A stretch of 64,000 nucleotides of DNA, taken from NCBI GenBank assembly GCA_040403315.1, contig JBBAKX010000005.1:62001-126000 (forward strand), written 5' to 3'. The notes below the pieces were generated by a model. The model had not been told where the DNA came from, made no database searches, and worked only from the letters and a program-made list of their open reading frames with translations. Position numbers and translations under genes: made by a program. The stretch is from CAMCXT01 sp040403315. GTDB lineage: Bacteria > Bacteroidota > Bacteroidia > M30B66. Of this stretch, positions 35,372-44,452 are shown in pieces. Every line of letters starts with the position of its first letter. The stretch's first letter is position 1.

Positions 35372-38158
35372 TTAATCGATTCTAATTGATCGATTGATGT
35401 TTAATCCTTTCGATTGAAAATTAAGAATATAATTTCCTGGACTTAATGCGTGTACATCAATTGAAACTGATGCGTTTGGAGCTGTAAATGTTACCATTTG
35501 GTTCAATACGAACTTCCCATTTAAATCAATAATTTGAATATTGGCAACATCCAGATCGCGGCAACCAGGAAGTGATATATTAATCAAATCATCAGCCGGA
35601 TTAGGATAAACAGATAAATCCGAGTTTCCTTTCATGAAAATATTACGAGAAATTACTTCGGTATTTTCGTTATCAATAATTGAATAAACATTATTCCCTG
35701 AAATTGGGTGTTCATCTTTGAACAAACCTTCGTTTTCGAGTTTGGAAATTAATACCTCTTTATTTCCTTCAGAATCGATTTTTACCAAGCTGTGCGTTTT
35801 TGAATTGTCGCTCAAATTCCAAATAATCTGCGTTTGTTTACCTTCTTCGAGGCTTCTCAATGTAAGGCTTGTTGGCTCAGATATTCTGCCACCAGATGCA
35901 CAAATTGTTCGATTGAAACTGTATGTAACCAATTGTGATTCTGCTGAACTGTTTCCATTCGTGCGATAAGCTGTGAAATTAATCGTTATTGAAGGACCTC
36001 CATTGTCAACAATTTCCACAAGACCATATTGACCAGTGCTTGAATTTGGATTTGTAAATACTCCTTGGCTGTATGTTCCTCCTTTGTTTGATCCAGAGTT
36101 ATTTAGAGCAGCCGCTGCAAAAACAGGGTAATCATTTGGATTATTGCTGCCAGTTGAGAAATCGTGGTTTGTTCCGTTGTCGATGGCAACCATGTGTGCA
36201 TCGCCACTCATCATAAACATATTTTGAATGTTATTATCGCGGAAGAAATTGCTCAATTCGATTCGTTCCGCAGAAAATCCGCCCCAATTGTCAGTTTGAG
36301 TTCCTCCAAACGAAGTTCCTGTAACCCAAGCAATTATCTGACAATTATTTCTTGCATTGGTGCATTCTTGTTTGAACCAATCTTTTTGAACGGTTCCCAT
36401 CATGCTTGTGGTTGTACGCATACTTCTCAGATCAGATAAAATGAAACGCACACGGCCAATTGTAAATGCTTGGTAAATTGGCACATTTCCGCTTCCTGCC
36501 ACCAAAGGATAGTGTGGAATGTATTCTTGGTAAGCCTGGCGCGCGTTAACAGTACCTATATTTCCACTTCCTGAATTGTTGTTTCCACAGTAATCATGGT
36601 CATCCCAAGTGTAAGCTAAAGCAGTACTTTTCAGCAAGTTTGCTGTTGGCCCCTGAGAAAGAATGATGTTTTCATAAGGAGTTCTGTGTGCTGAAATATT
36701 TGCTGAATTCGGGTCTTGGTAGTGAAAATCTCCAGTTTCTAAGAAGAACAGTGGATTTTTGTTTTGTATAGCAGTGAAAACTCCATGGTTTCCTGTTACC
36801 GAGCATGATCCATGCGCAAAAGTGAATGAAAATGCTCCAGAGTTAGGGGTTTTTAAGGTTCCAATATCTTCTGATGAAGCATCTAAAACGCCATTTGATT
36901 CTACTGCATAAAAATATTGTGTGTTTGGCGTTAATCCAGAAACATTCATTTTAGCCATAAAATTATTGGCAGAATTGGCTGTATTAAAATTTGAATAAAT
37001 AGGATTGCTAAAACTTGAAGTTGTACTAAAAACGGCTCTACATGTTGTAGAAGCTGCGGTTAGTTTTGCAGAAACGGTGGCAGAAGTTGGTTGCAATGCC
37101 CCACTCAAAATATAAATTACTTCGTTAACTAAAGAGCCTCCAGTTGTAGTAAATGAAATTGGACTAGAAAAAATACTACTTCCTGTTGAACAAACAGTTT
37201 GAACTTGAAAATCATAAGAAGTTCCTGCTTGAAGCGACGACAATAAATAAGCGTTTGAAGTAATATTACTTACCGTATTGAAAGCTGATGAAGTTGTAGG
37301 CTTCCATTGAAGCGTATAAGATGCTGCAGTAGCAATGCTACTCCATGATAACGTTGCACTTGTGTTGGTGATTGATGCTGCACTTAATGCTGAAGGTGCG
37401 GCGCAATTTCCTGTTTGAGGAATTGAAATTGAGACATTGTCCAAACCAATTCTTTGATCAGGAGAACTGGCAGTTGAATTATCATCAACCCAACGCAATC
37501 GAATTATTGATCCATTTGAAACAGCCGATGGTAAAGTGAATGTTTGATTAAAGTTACTCGTTCCAACAGTGTTTGGAAGTGTGGTTGATGTTGGATTAAA
37601 TTGAGCTAATGCCGTCCAAGAAGTTCCATTGTTAAGGCTAATAAATAAACGATATCCAAGAACTGTTTCAGCTGCTGAAGCGTTCGCAAATCTTCTGATA
37701 TCATAACTAATTTGTAAAGATTGAATTGCAGTACCACTAGCGTTTAATAAATTCAGTTGTAAAATGTTACCTGCAACAGTTGTAGGCGAAGTACCAATTG
37801 CTCTATCAGTTGTTGTGCTTCCAGAATAATTATAAGCTCTTGTATTGCTTGTACCGGTGAAAGTATTTGATGCGACAATCAACGAATTATTTACCGTTCC
37901 AGCAGAAGCTGCAGATGGTGTACCACTTGCTGGAATTGAAGTTCCCCAAGAAGAGTTGCTTCCGCCAAGTGATCCAATATGACTCCAACCAGTAGGCATT
38001 GTAGAACCAGTACCAAGACTATTGAAATTTTGTGAATAGGTTGAAACCAATGAAACCTGAGCAAAAGTTAAAGAAACTGATATCAAATAAACTATTGATA
38101 AAAGCTTGAACTTCAATATTTTGTTTGAGTGCCGTGTAGGAAAGGAAAAATTTGTCAT
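35372..38158 (-). CDS. Secreted PhoD-type alkaline phosphatase with fibronectin and T9SS domains
   Basis: A 928-residue exported enzyme. After a signal peptide (KFKLLSIVYLISVSLTFAQ) come a beta-rich domain of about 220 residues, a fibronectin type III domain (CAAPSALSAASITNTSATLS) and a PhoD-like metallophosphatase (SCSVTGNHGVFTAIQ, ETGDFHYQD, AYTWDDHDYCGNN, MMSGDAHMVAIDNG). These supply the metal ligands found in PhoD enzymes. The tail is a T9SS domain (DLSVYPNPADDLINISLPGC). It would release phosphate from phosphodiesters or monoesters outside the cell. I start at the ATG giving MTNFSFPTRHSN rather than 17 codons earlier. It separates paaH from paaG and is not part of the pathway. Confidence 0.9.
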   Translation of the reverse strand: MTNFSFPTRHSNKILKFKLLSIVYLISVSLTFAQVSLVSTYSQNFNSLGTGSTMPTGWSHIGSLGGSNSSWGTSIPASGTPSAASAGTVNNSLIVASNTFTGTSNTRAYNYSGSTTTDRAIGTSPTTVAGNILQLNLLNASGTAIQSLQISYDIRRFANASAAETVLGYRLFISLNNGTSWTALAQFNPTSTTLPNTVGTSNFNQTFTLPSAVSNGSIIRLRWVDDNSTASSPDQRIGLDNVSISIPQTGNCAAPSALSAASITNTSATLSWSSIATAASYTLQWKPTTSSAFNTVSNITSNAYLLSSLQAGTSYDFQVQTVCSTGSSIFSSPISFTTTGGSLVNEVIYILSGALQPTSATVSAKLTAASTTCRAVFSTTSSFSNPIYSNFNTANSANNFMAKMNVSGLTPNTQYFYAVESNGVLDASSEDIGTLKTPNSGAFSFTFAHGSCSVTGNHGVFTAIQNKNPLFFLETGDFHYQDPNSANISAHRTPYENIILSQGPTANLLKSTALAYTWDDHDYCGNNNSGSGNIGTVNARQAYQEYIPHYPLVAGSGNVPIYQAFTIGRVRFILSDLRSMRTTTSMMGTVQKDWFKQECTNARNNCQIIAWVTGTSFGGTQTDNWGGFSAERIELSNFFRDNNIQNMFMMSGDAHMVAIDNGTNHDFSTGSNNPNDYPVFAAAALNNSGSNKGGTYSQGVFTNPNSSTGQYGLVEIVDNGGPSITINFTAYRTNGNSSAESQLVTYSFNRTICASGGRISEPTSLTLRSLEEGKQTQIIWNLSDNSKTHSLVKIDSEGNKEVLISKLENEGLFKDEHPISGNNVYSIIDNENTEVISRNIFMKGNSDLSVYPNPADDLINISLPGCRDLDVANIQIIDLNGKFVLNQMVTFTAPNASVSIDVHALSPGNYILNFQSKGLNINRSIRID

Positions 38159-38424
38159 AATGATTTTTGAATGGGTTTCTACAAATGAACTGCGAAAAAC
38201 CTCATTCAAAACACCATGGTTATTATGGATTGTTTAACAAATTCTTTAGCTAAAGTTTTCAAATATTGTTCAGGCGAACTCAATGAAAAATTGTTGCTAA
38301 AAATAAATCCAGTAAAATCTAAGATTATCGATCAACCAGAATAGGAAGTCACAAAAACAATTAATTAACATTTCAGAATTGAACTGAAATTCGATCTGAA
38401 ATATTAAACAAGAAATTAAATAAA

Positions 38425-39204
38425 TTATTCTCCCTTAAAATTAGGCTTACGCTTTTCCACAAAAGCAGCCACACCTTCTTTGTAATCGCCGCTGGAACAA
38501 GCTTGGATTTGCAGATCACTTTCTAGCTGAAGCTGTTGTTCAAGGTTATTGGTTAAGCTTTGATTGAGCAATCGTTTCGTCAAACCCAAAGCTTTAGTGG
38601 GCATTTCGGAAAGATTCTGTGCAGTTTTCAGGATCTCAGCATCGAATACATCAGCTGATACTGCTTTATAAATCATGCCCATTTTGTCGGCATCATCAGC
38701 AGAAACCTTGTCTCCCAGCATGCAAAGAGCAGTTGCTTTTTGAAAACCTATCAATCGTGGAAGAAAAAATGTGCCGGCACTATCTGGTACCAATCCAATT
38801 TTGCTGAATGCTTGAATAAAACTGGCATTTTCGCTAGCAATTACAATGTCGCACGCTAATGCAATATTTGCACCAGCGCCAGCAGCTACGCCATTAACGC
38901 CAGCAACGATTGGCTTTTCGATGGTACGGATGCGTTGTATGATTGGATTGTAATGCTCTTCGAGGATAGCCAAAAATCCAGGATTCAATTCGGGTGTTGT
39001 AACTTCTTTCAAATCTTGTCCTGCACAGAAAGCCTTTCCGTTTCCGGTGATGAGGATAGCACGAACACTATTATCTGCAGCAAACTGATCTAGAGCAGCT
39101 TGGCACTCAAAGGCCATTTGACGATTAAACGAGTTGAATACATCTGGGCGGTTAAGCCTAATAATGCCAACACCTTGATTTACCTCGACTTGAATGAATT
39201 CCAT
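38425..39204 (-). CDS. paaG: PaaG: 1,2-epoxyphenylacetyl-CoA isomerase (enoyl-CoA hydratase family)
   Basis: A 259-residue crotonase-fold protein. The oxyanion-hole segments are KAFCAGQDLKEV and GVNGVAAGAGANIALACDIV. The active-site acid is in IGLVPDSAGTFFLPRLIG, where PaaG has Asp and ordinary hydratases Glu, so the isomerase is favoured over PaaF. It turns the ring epoxide into the oxepin-CoA. It stands alone in the minus-strand paa set. A broken copy of its first 100 codons and upstream region lies at 46096-46460. Confidence 0.9.
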   Translation of the reverse strand: MEFIQVEVNQGVGIIRLNRPDVFNSFNRQMAFECQAALDQFAADNSVRAILITGNGKAFCAGQDLKEVTTPELNPGFLAILEEHYNPIIQRIRTIEKPIVAGVNGVAAGAGANIALACDIVIASENASFIQAFSKIGLVPDSAGTFFLPRLIGFQKATALCMLGDKVSADDADKMGMIYKAVSADVFDAEILKTAQNLSEMPTKALGLTKRLLNQSLTNNLEQQLQLESDLQIQACSSGDYKEGVAAFVEKRKPNFKGE

Positions 39205-39629
39205 GGTTTAAATTTTGGTTGCGCAAAATACACAAGCAAGATGAATTAATCATGAAAATAATGGGTGGAGTTTTTCACAAGATTGAAAGCGCTGAAAGAT
39301 TGAAAACTATATGGATATTTAAAAATTGTGAATTATTATTAATTTAAATTATTAAAAACAAATAAAACTCAAGTGTTAAATTAGCTTTGTTCAGACCAAT
39401 TAGATGGCTTGTTCGTTATAAGTGAAGAATTAAAGCTTGACAAATTTCACAATTATTTCTGATGGGGTTAACGCATCTTTCCACTTCAAGCGTCATGAAA
39501 GCACGAGCTTCAACTTGTTAATTCTCAAAATACACTACCATCGTGGTAAAGTAAACATAGTTTTATAGGCCGTTCTTAGGTTAGTTGATTTAGTGCCGGC
39601 AGTAAGCCCTTCATCCACAATTGACCATT
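39205..39629. other. Spacer at the left edge of the KAP island
   Basis: The first 60 bases (to about 39258) are almost the same as 46405-46456, upstream of the broken paaG copy. The rest is A+T-rich and shows no gene, repeat or terminator that I can support. Confidence 0.5.
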
Positions 39630-40847
39630 TTATTTAAGCGTTTTTGGCAAATTTTTTCGGATTGAATTACCTATATTGTTTTGATCATAGAGCGCAAATC
39701 CAAAAGCCTCCATTGATTTGATAGCAATTGATTCGTTTTGGGCGCAGTATGGATGATGAAGATTGAACGTATATTCATGCTCAGTTCCATTACAAGCCCA
39801 AAAGTAATGTAAAACTATTTGGAGCATTAACACAGCCGGATAGTAAATAATGTCCTTTTGCATTTCGTATAACCGATGTAATTCGGACCTAAAAGTGTTG
39901 TTCTCAAGTAAAACTAGAATCATTCCCTTAAAGGCTGCTGCTCTGCAGATGCGGGAATAAAACCAAGTTTTCTCAACAGTATTAAGATTTGACACTTCCC
40001 GTATAGCTCTTTCAACAAAAGCATTTAGCGTGTTAATTTGTGACTTTTTACCTATATTAAAATCTGTAATCAGAATTTCAATTTCAAGTATCCTCGAACG
40101 TAAATGGAAGTTAAGATCGAATGACTCTGAACATTTCTTTAAATCTTGATCGTTTAATTTAATATGACTCACTCTTTTGCCTCGATAGGCATTTTGAGAA
40201 AAATTAAAAAGTTGCGGAAATAGTGCTTGATTATTTACTGAAATACTCGTACGATAAAATTTAGTTAATCCCGACGAATACGAACCATGCACATCGTTCT
40301 CGTTGATATATTGTTCAAAAAAGTACCTGACGCCTGCCGCAGAACCTGATAAAATCTCGAGTAATCGAAGTTGTTTATCGGGTGGCAAGGTGTATAAATA
40401 AGTACCAGTATTACTCAGCCAGATAGAATAAGGATCATATTCAATTTGCTCCAAAATTGCATGAATTGAGACAGCATCTTCGGTTTGAAATGCGAACCTC
40501 AACGCAATTTCGAGCTGAGCATTGTTTCTATTGATTAACGTTTGAATTTCATCGAGATCTCCTTTGCTGAAAAGCCCAATAGAAAATGCATACTGATCAA
40601 AATCTCTGAAACCACAAAATTGAGCTACAAGATTCAACGTCGACTTGTAAGGCTTTGATTTTGAGTTTAAAATTCCAAATAATCTTGCGATCGTGTGCCC
40701 CGATAGTGCAATTCGATGTTGGCTTAAAATCTCGGATGCTTTGTGGCAATCGCTAATGCTTGTAATTGCAAATCCGAGCTTTTGCTCAACCAAATTAACT
40801 AAAGCGCTTAATAATAACTTAATACTACCTTTATTATCACGAATCAT
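39630..40847 (-). CDS. Unknown Bacteroidota protein
   Basis: A 405-residue cytoplasmic protein. The first 95 residues (LVNLVEQKLGFAITS, then ALSGHTIARLFGILNSKSKP, then LNLVAQFCGFRDFDQYAF) look like a small helical DNA-binding or adaptor domain that recurs in uncharacterised Bacteroidota proteins. The remainder is helical, with no motif I recognise, and could be a TPR-like array. It is divergent from the small gene at 41053, with a 205-base spacer that holds a tandem ACAAACTTGC repeat. It may be the regulator of the island, but that is only inferred from position. Confidence 0.65.
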   Translation of the reverse strand: MIRDNKGSIKLLLSALVNLVEQKLGFAITSISDCHKASEILSQHRIALSGHTIARLFGILNSKSKPYKSTLNLVAQFCGFRDFDQYAFSIGLFSKGDLDEIQTLINRNNAQLEIALRFAFQTEDAVSIHAILEQIEYDPYSIWLSNTGTYLYTLPPDKQLRLLEILSGSAAGVRYFFEQYINENDVHGSYSSGLTKFYRTSISVNNQALFPQLFNFSQNAYRGKRVSHIKLNDQDLKKCSESFDLNFHLRSRILEIEILITDFNIGKKSQINTLNAFVERAIREVSNLNTVEKTWFYSRICRAAAFKGMILVLLENNTFRSELHRLYEMQKDIIYYPAVLMLQIVLHYFWACNGTEHEYTFNLHHPYCAQNESIAIKSMEAFGFALYDQNNIGNSIRKNLPKTLK

Positions 40848-40890
40848 ACTGTGCGAAAATAGAACTCTTAACCCGTCGATCTAAACTATG

Positions 40891-40942
40891 ACAAACTTGC
40901 ACAAACTTGCACAATTATACGTTTTATCTGACTTTATATTTG
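40891..40942. promoter_or_regulatory. Tandem ACAAACTTGC and a -7 element between divergent genes
   Basis: ACAAACTTGC stands twice without a gap at 40891-40910, a likely protein-binding site. TATATTTG at 40935-40942 fits the plus-strand -7 consensus. It would serve the small gene at 41053 with a leader of about 100 bases. The repeat is also close to the start of the unknown gene on the other side. Confidence 0.4.
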
Positions 40943-41052
40943 AAGTGTAGAACAATATTTGAAATAATTCCAAAGTGCCTAATTGAAAACCGATAAAATG
41001 AATTTGGTTTTCCATGAGAATAAATAACAGTAAAACCCTAAACTTAATAAAC

Positions 41053-41373
41053 ATGGCAGATTTCAAAATCAGCGGCAGAATGACCGTTGAAAGTATTCAA
41101 GAGCAATTTAAAAATGAATTTAAAGGAACTTTGAGGCTTTACGATGGTAACACATTCGCCGATCCCAAAGCAACACTTGCTTCAATCCGAAAAGGCGATG
41201 CAAAAGGCAATGAATTTTCGATTAGCCCCTTAATGTTTGTTGGTACTTTTGAAGACCTTATGATAGAAAACTACGGAATAAAGGTACAAGTTGCCTCATT
41301 AAATAATACGCAACTTATTCACAACCAGACTGAGTTAAAACTTGTTAAAAATAGTAAAGGAAATATTATTTAA
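41053..41373 (+). CDS. Small uncharacterised protein of the KAP island
   Basis: A 106-residue protein beginning MADFKISGRMTVESIQEQFK. It has the block RLYDGNTFADPKATLASIRK and then GDAKGNEFSISPLMFVGTFE, a pattern I recall in a widespread family of small uncharacterised bacterial proteins, though I cannot name it. No signal, membrane segment or catalytic motif is visible. I start at the ATG of MADF. The longer open frame needs the less likely start 13 codons earlier. It is followed by a strong terminator, so it is probably made from its own transcript rather than with the KAP gene. Confidence 0.75.
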   Translation: MADFKISGRMTVESIQEQFKNEFKGTLRLYDGNTFADPKATLASIRKGDAKGNEFSISPLMFVGTFEDLMIENYGIKVQVASLNNTQLIHNQTELKLVKNSKGNII

Positions 41374-41398
41374 TCCCATAATAATTAAAATATCCATT

Positions 41399-41443
41399 AA
41401 ACACCATTAGATTTTTCAATGATAATCTACTGGTGTTTTTTTT
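41399..41443 (+). terminator. Terminator between the small gene and the KAP gene
   Basis: AAACACCA-T-TAGATT and AATCTA-C-TGGTGTTT form a 14-base stem with one mismatch and a loop of about nine bases. Eight T follow TGGTG. It stands 40 bases before the KAP start. Confidence 0.85.
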
Positions 41444-41482
41444 GGGTGAGTCAAAATTAAGCTGTGCAAAACATTGAAGGTT

Positions 41483-43399
41483 ATGGAAAACATGATAAGC
41501 ATAAAAGATCGTCCCATTGAAAAGGCGAACGAAGACCAGTTGAAGGTGTCGCGATATGCTAAAGCTTTGGTAAACTTCATATTACACAGCGACACCCCTA
41601 TAACAGTAGGACTTCAAGGAGAATGGGGTACCGGAAAAACCTCCATGATGTACATGCTACGAGAAGAATTAGCAGCCAATAATGTAGCTACATCTTGGGT
41701 TAATACTTGGGAGTATAGTATGTTTAGAGGCGCTAAAGAAACCACCCCAGCGGTATTAAACGGTCTTCTTGCAACTCTTGAGGAATCTTGCGGTTCTAAT
41801 TGGACAATAGGTCGTGAGACTGAGCAAGCCATGAAAAAGGTTGGCCGATTTTTTAGTAACGTGATTAATCAAGTTGCCAATAATCAACTCGGAGTTGATG
41901 TTAAAGCCGCTGTTGAAGCAACAAAAAACGAGGAAGGAATTTCGCGTGCTGAGATTGCACAAATAAAAAAAGATATTTCGGGTATCCTTAATACGTTAAT
42001 TGAAGACAATAAAAATCCATACAAAAGAGTCGTTTTTTTTATTGATGACCTTGACCGGATTAATCCTGTTGATGCAGTTGAGGTGCTCGAAGCATTGAAG
42101 AACATGTTTGACATGGATCATTGCATTTTCGTATTGGCCATTGATTATGAAGTTGTTGTTAAGGGGCTAGAAAGTAAATTTGGCAAGAAAACCGAAGAAA
42201 ACGAACGTGAATTCCGATCGTTTTTTGATAAAATAATTCAGGTTCCCTTTAGTATGCCCACGGGAGCTTATGATATAGATTTTTATCTAGACGAAAAATT
42301 AAAATCGCTAGGCATGAAAATACCCAACGATCTAAAACAACTTTACCTAGACGTAGTAAAAAATAGTGTTGGAAGTAACCCAAGAAGCCTTAAGCGATTT
42401 ATAAATACATTTAGCTTACTTAATACAATTCGCAGAGAAGAATTTGATCCGACCAACGATAGCAATCCATTAGGCACTGAATTGATGCTATTTGCATTAC
42501 TAGGAATTCAGATCACCTATCCAAAAATATTCAGGCACATAGGAATGAATCAAGACTTTAAAAGTTGGAATCAGCCATTTGCCGCACGTTTAGGACTCGA
42601 TTGGAATTTAATCACTGAAAAGGTGCAGGAATATGGAGCCAACCAATTAATTGATGATGATTGGGAAAAAGTAGTTTGGGGCCTTTGCCAATCAGATGCA
42701 TACCTTAAAAGCAGAGCATTCAGTATTCTCGAACTGCTTAACTTACTTGTTGAACATTTTGGCCAAGGCCTCGAGGATTGCATGCAGAATGCCCTAGAAT
42801 TTGCAGCAATTACTTCTGTTGACGACAGCCATGATGGCAAAAAGAGCATCGTTCAAATTGGAGAAAAACTAATTCGCTTTACCGGATTAGATGCAAAGAA
42901 AAAACAGCTTGAGGAATGGAAATGCCATCCCAATGCCATTAAATTATGGCATGAAGTTATCTCAATGATTGAAGGAAATCTAAACAACATTGGCTCAAAA
43001 ATCAACTTCGCAAAAACAGCAACTTCATTTTATCGCTGGCAAAATGGAAAAGACGGAAAAGAAATACAAACCTTCTACTGTGATAATCCCAAAGGGAAAT
43101 ATCCCGGATTAAAACTGGTTTTTTACGGTTATTCAAAAGATTTCATTCACGATACAATTCATATAATCAAAGAATTTGGTTGGACTGCCGATGAGGCAGA
43201 ATTAACAAAGAATGGGAAATTGGAATTCATACAAGGAGCCACTTTAGCTGCACCCGATGAAAAATGGAACTTAAATACCCATGGCTCGCTTTGGATCAAC
43301 TATGAACTCCAAAATTCTGCAGGAATCGAAAAAGCAGAACACTTTATTCTGACAATAACCAATAAAATGATTAACCAACTGAAAACTAACCCCCAATAA
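41483..43399 (+). CDS. KAP family P-loop NTPase
   Basis: A 638-residue protein. The Walker A motif is GLQGEWGTGKTSMMYML near residue 45, and Walker B is VVFFIDDLDRINPVDAVEVL near residue 190. The sensor and arginine motifs of the KAP family (PRSLKRFINTF) follow. Residues after about 360 form an unclassified C-terminal region. KAP NTPases are named after Kidins220/ARMS and the phage-exclusion protein PifA, and many in bacteria occur in defence regions, often linked to membranes. No transmembrane insert is obvious between the Walker motifs. I chose ATG 41483 over the TTG three codons earlier. It is followed by several small unknown genes on the same strand. Confidence 0.9.
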   Translation: MENMISIKDRPIEKANEDQLKVSRYAKALVNFILHSDTPITVGLQGEWGTGKTSMMYMLREELAANNVATSWVNTWEYSMFRGAKETTPAVLNGLLATLEESCGSNWTIGRETEQAMKKVGRFFSNVINQVANNQLGVDVKAAVEATKNEEGISRAEIAQIKKDISGILNTLIEDNKNPYKRVVFFIDDLDRINPVDAVEVLEALKNMFDMDHCIFVLAIDYEVVVKGLESKFGKKTEENEREFRSFFDKIIQVPFSMPTGAYDIDFYLDEKLKSLGMKIPNDLKQLYLDVVKNSVGSNPRSLKRFINTFSLLNTIRREEFDPTNDSNPLGTELMLFALLGIQITYPKIFRHIGMNQDFKSWNQPFAARLGLDWNLITEKVQEYGANQLIDDDWEKVVWGLCQSDAYLKSRAFSILELLNLLVEHFGQGLEDCMQNALEFAAITSVDDSHDGKKSIVQIGEKLIRFTGLDAKKKQLEEWKCHPNAIKLWHEVISMIEGNLNNIGSKINFAKTATSFYRWQNGKDGKEIQTFYCDNPKGKYPGLKLVFYGYSKDFIHDTIHIIKEFGWTADEAELTKNGKLEFIQGATLAAPDEKWNLNTHGSLWINYELQNSAGIEKAEHFILTITNKMINQLKTNPQ

Positions 43400-43406
43400 A
43401 TACAAC

Positions 43407-43678
43407 ATGGCCAGCACAAAAAAACACAAACAAAGAGTGTTACAGGTTCGAAAAACACCACTAAAACAGTCACAAAAGGTGGCAAGGCAGATAAGAGAAC
43501 AAAATTAGGTGGTGGGAAATAGGCATCAACACTTGTTAAACTGTCCAATCTCTCTGAGAGTAAAAAGCAATTCGAAGACGATGCTGAACATGTTAATGCT
43601 CAATTTATGAATAGAACTGCATCAGGCATAAAACAGGCTTTTTTAAAGCATATCCCAAAACCACATTTCAGACGTTAA
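43407..43678 (+). pseudogene. Small basic protein gene, one base missing and one TAG
   Basis: ATG 43407 opens MASTKK. With one extra A in the seven-base A-run that follows, the frame would read on as TQTKSVTGSKNTTKTVTKGG, then KADKRTKLGGGK, then TAG at 43520-43522, and in the same frame ASTLVKLSNLSESKKQFEDD, then AEHVNAQFMNRTASGIKQAF and LKHIPKPHFRR before TAA. The two parts make sense as a single 90-residue, strongly basic protein. As it stands, the unshifted frame gives 34 residues. It starts eight bases after the KAP gene, so it was part of that operon. Confidence 0.5.
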
Positions 43679-43740
43679 AAGAGGTATTCACCGATAGACG
43701 AAAAACGAATAGATCGTTTTTTGTTTTAAACTAAAATAAA

Positions 43741-44064
43741 ATGAAAATAAAACGAGTAATTTTTCAAATTACAAACAAAGCAAAACAAAAAGACCATCCA
43801 AGTTACTTCAGTAACGAATGTATTATGAAAGGATTACCTGCAATAGGAAAATCTGAAACATTTGAATGTATAGCAAAAATATATAATGATACAAAGCTAA
43901 CAAAGGGTGTAGTTAGGTCAATATTAGAGTCAGGTGAAACGTACATTGTTGATTTTTTTTACTTGGATTTTGATTATAGGCTAACAAGTAGTTCAATTGA
44001 TTTTGTAAAAGAAAAGGGCTGTTTTAAATATAACATTATATCAATTTTAGATAATGAAAATTAG
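43741..44064 (+). CDS. Small unknown protein in the KAP island
   Basis: A 107-residue basic protein (MKIKRVIFQITNKAKQKDHP...) without signal peptide or membrane segment. The pattern is strand-rich with short loops, with CIMKGLPAIGKSETFECIAK in the first half and ETYIVDFFYLDFDYRL in the second, which could be a small OB- or SH3-like fold. I recognise no family. The gene lies on the plus strand in line with the KAP gene, 60 bases after the broken small gene. Confidence 0.6.
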   Translation: MKIKRVIFQITNKAKQKDHPSYFSNECIMKGLPAIGKSETFECIAKIYNDTKLTKGVVRSILESGETYIVDFFYLDFDYRLTSSSIDFVKEKGCFKYNIISILDNEN

Positions 44065-44182
44065 GTCTGTATTGAATACGGAACGAAAGGAATTTAAAAA
44101 ATAAACTAAGGAAAATTATAATTACAAAACGCGGATGCCGAAAAGCGATTAGAGTAGGCATTAATTTAAATTTTTTCAATAA

Positions 44183-44452
44183 ATGGCTTCAATTAAAGAA
44201 ATAAAAACAACTGATGTAAATATTGTATTGGATAAGGTAAAACGGTATTATTCAATATATGTCGCATCAGTTACTTTAGATGGTGATGTGACTTGTCTTC
44301 ATTGTGGAAAAAATTTAAAAAGTGGAAAAACAGTCACAATCGCAGATGATGGTTTTGTAACATGCGTACAAGATGGCTGGGGTAGTTATAGACAGACTTT
44401 TTGCTCGTCAAGCCATGCTAGAATATTTAATAAAAACAAAAATAACTTATGA
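44183..44452 (+). CDS. Small protein with a possible zinc-binding cysteine set
   Basis: An 89-residue protein. Cysteines at 38 and 41 (TCLHCGKNL), 61 (VTCVQD) and 74 (TFCSS) with nearby histidines could bind zinc. The first 35 residues are helical then strand-like. The last codons overlap the start of the next gene by four bases (ATGA), so the two products are probably made together. Function is unknown. Confidence 0.65.
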   Translation: MASIKEIKTTDVNIVLDKVKRYYSIYVASVTLDGDVTCLHCGKNLKSGKTVTIADDGFVTCVQDGWGSYRQTFCSSSHARIFNKNKNNL

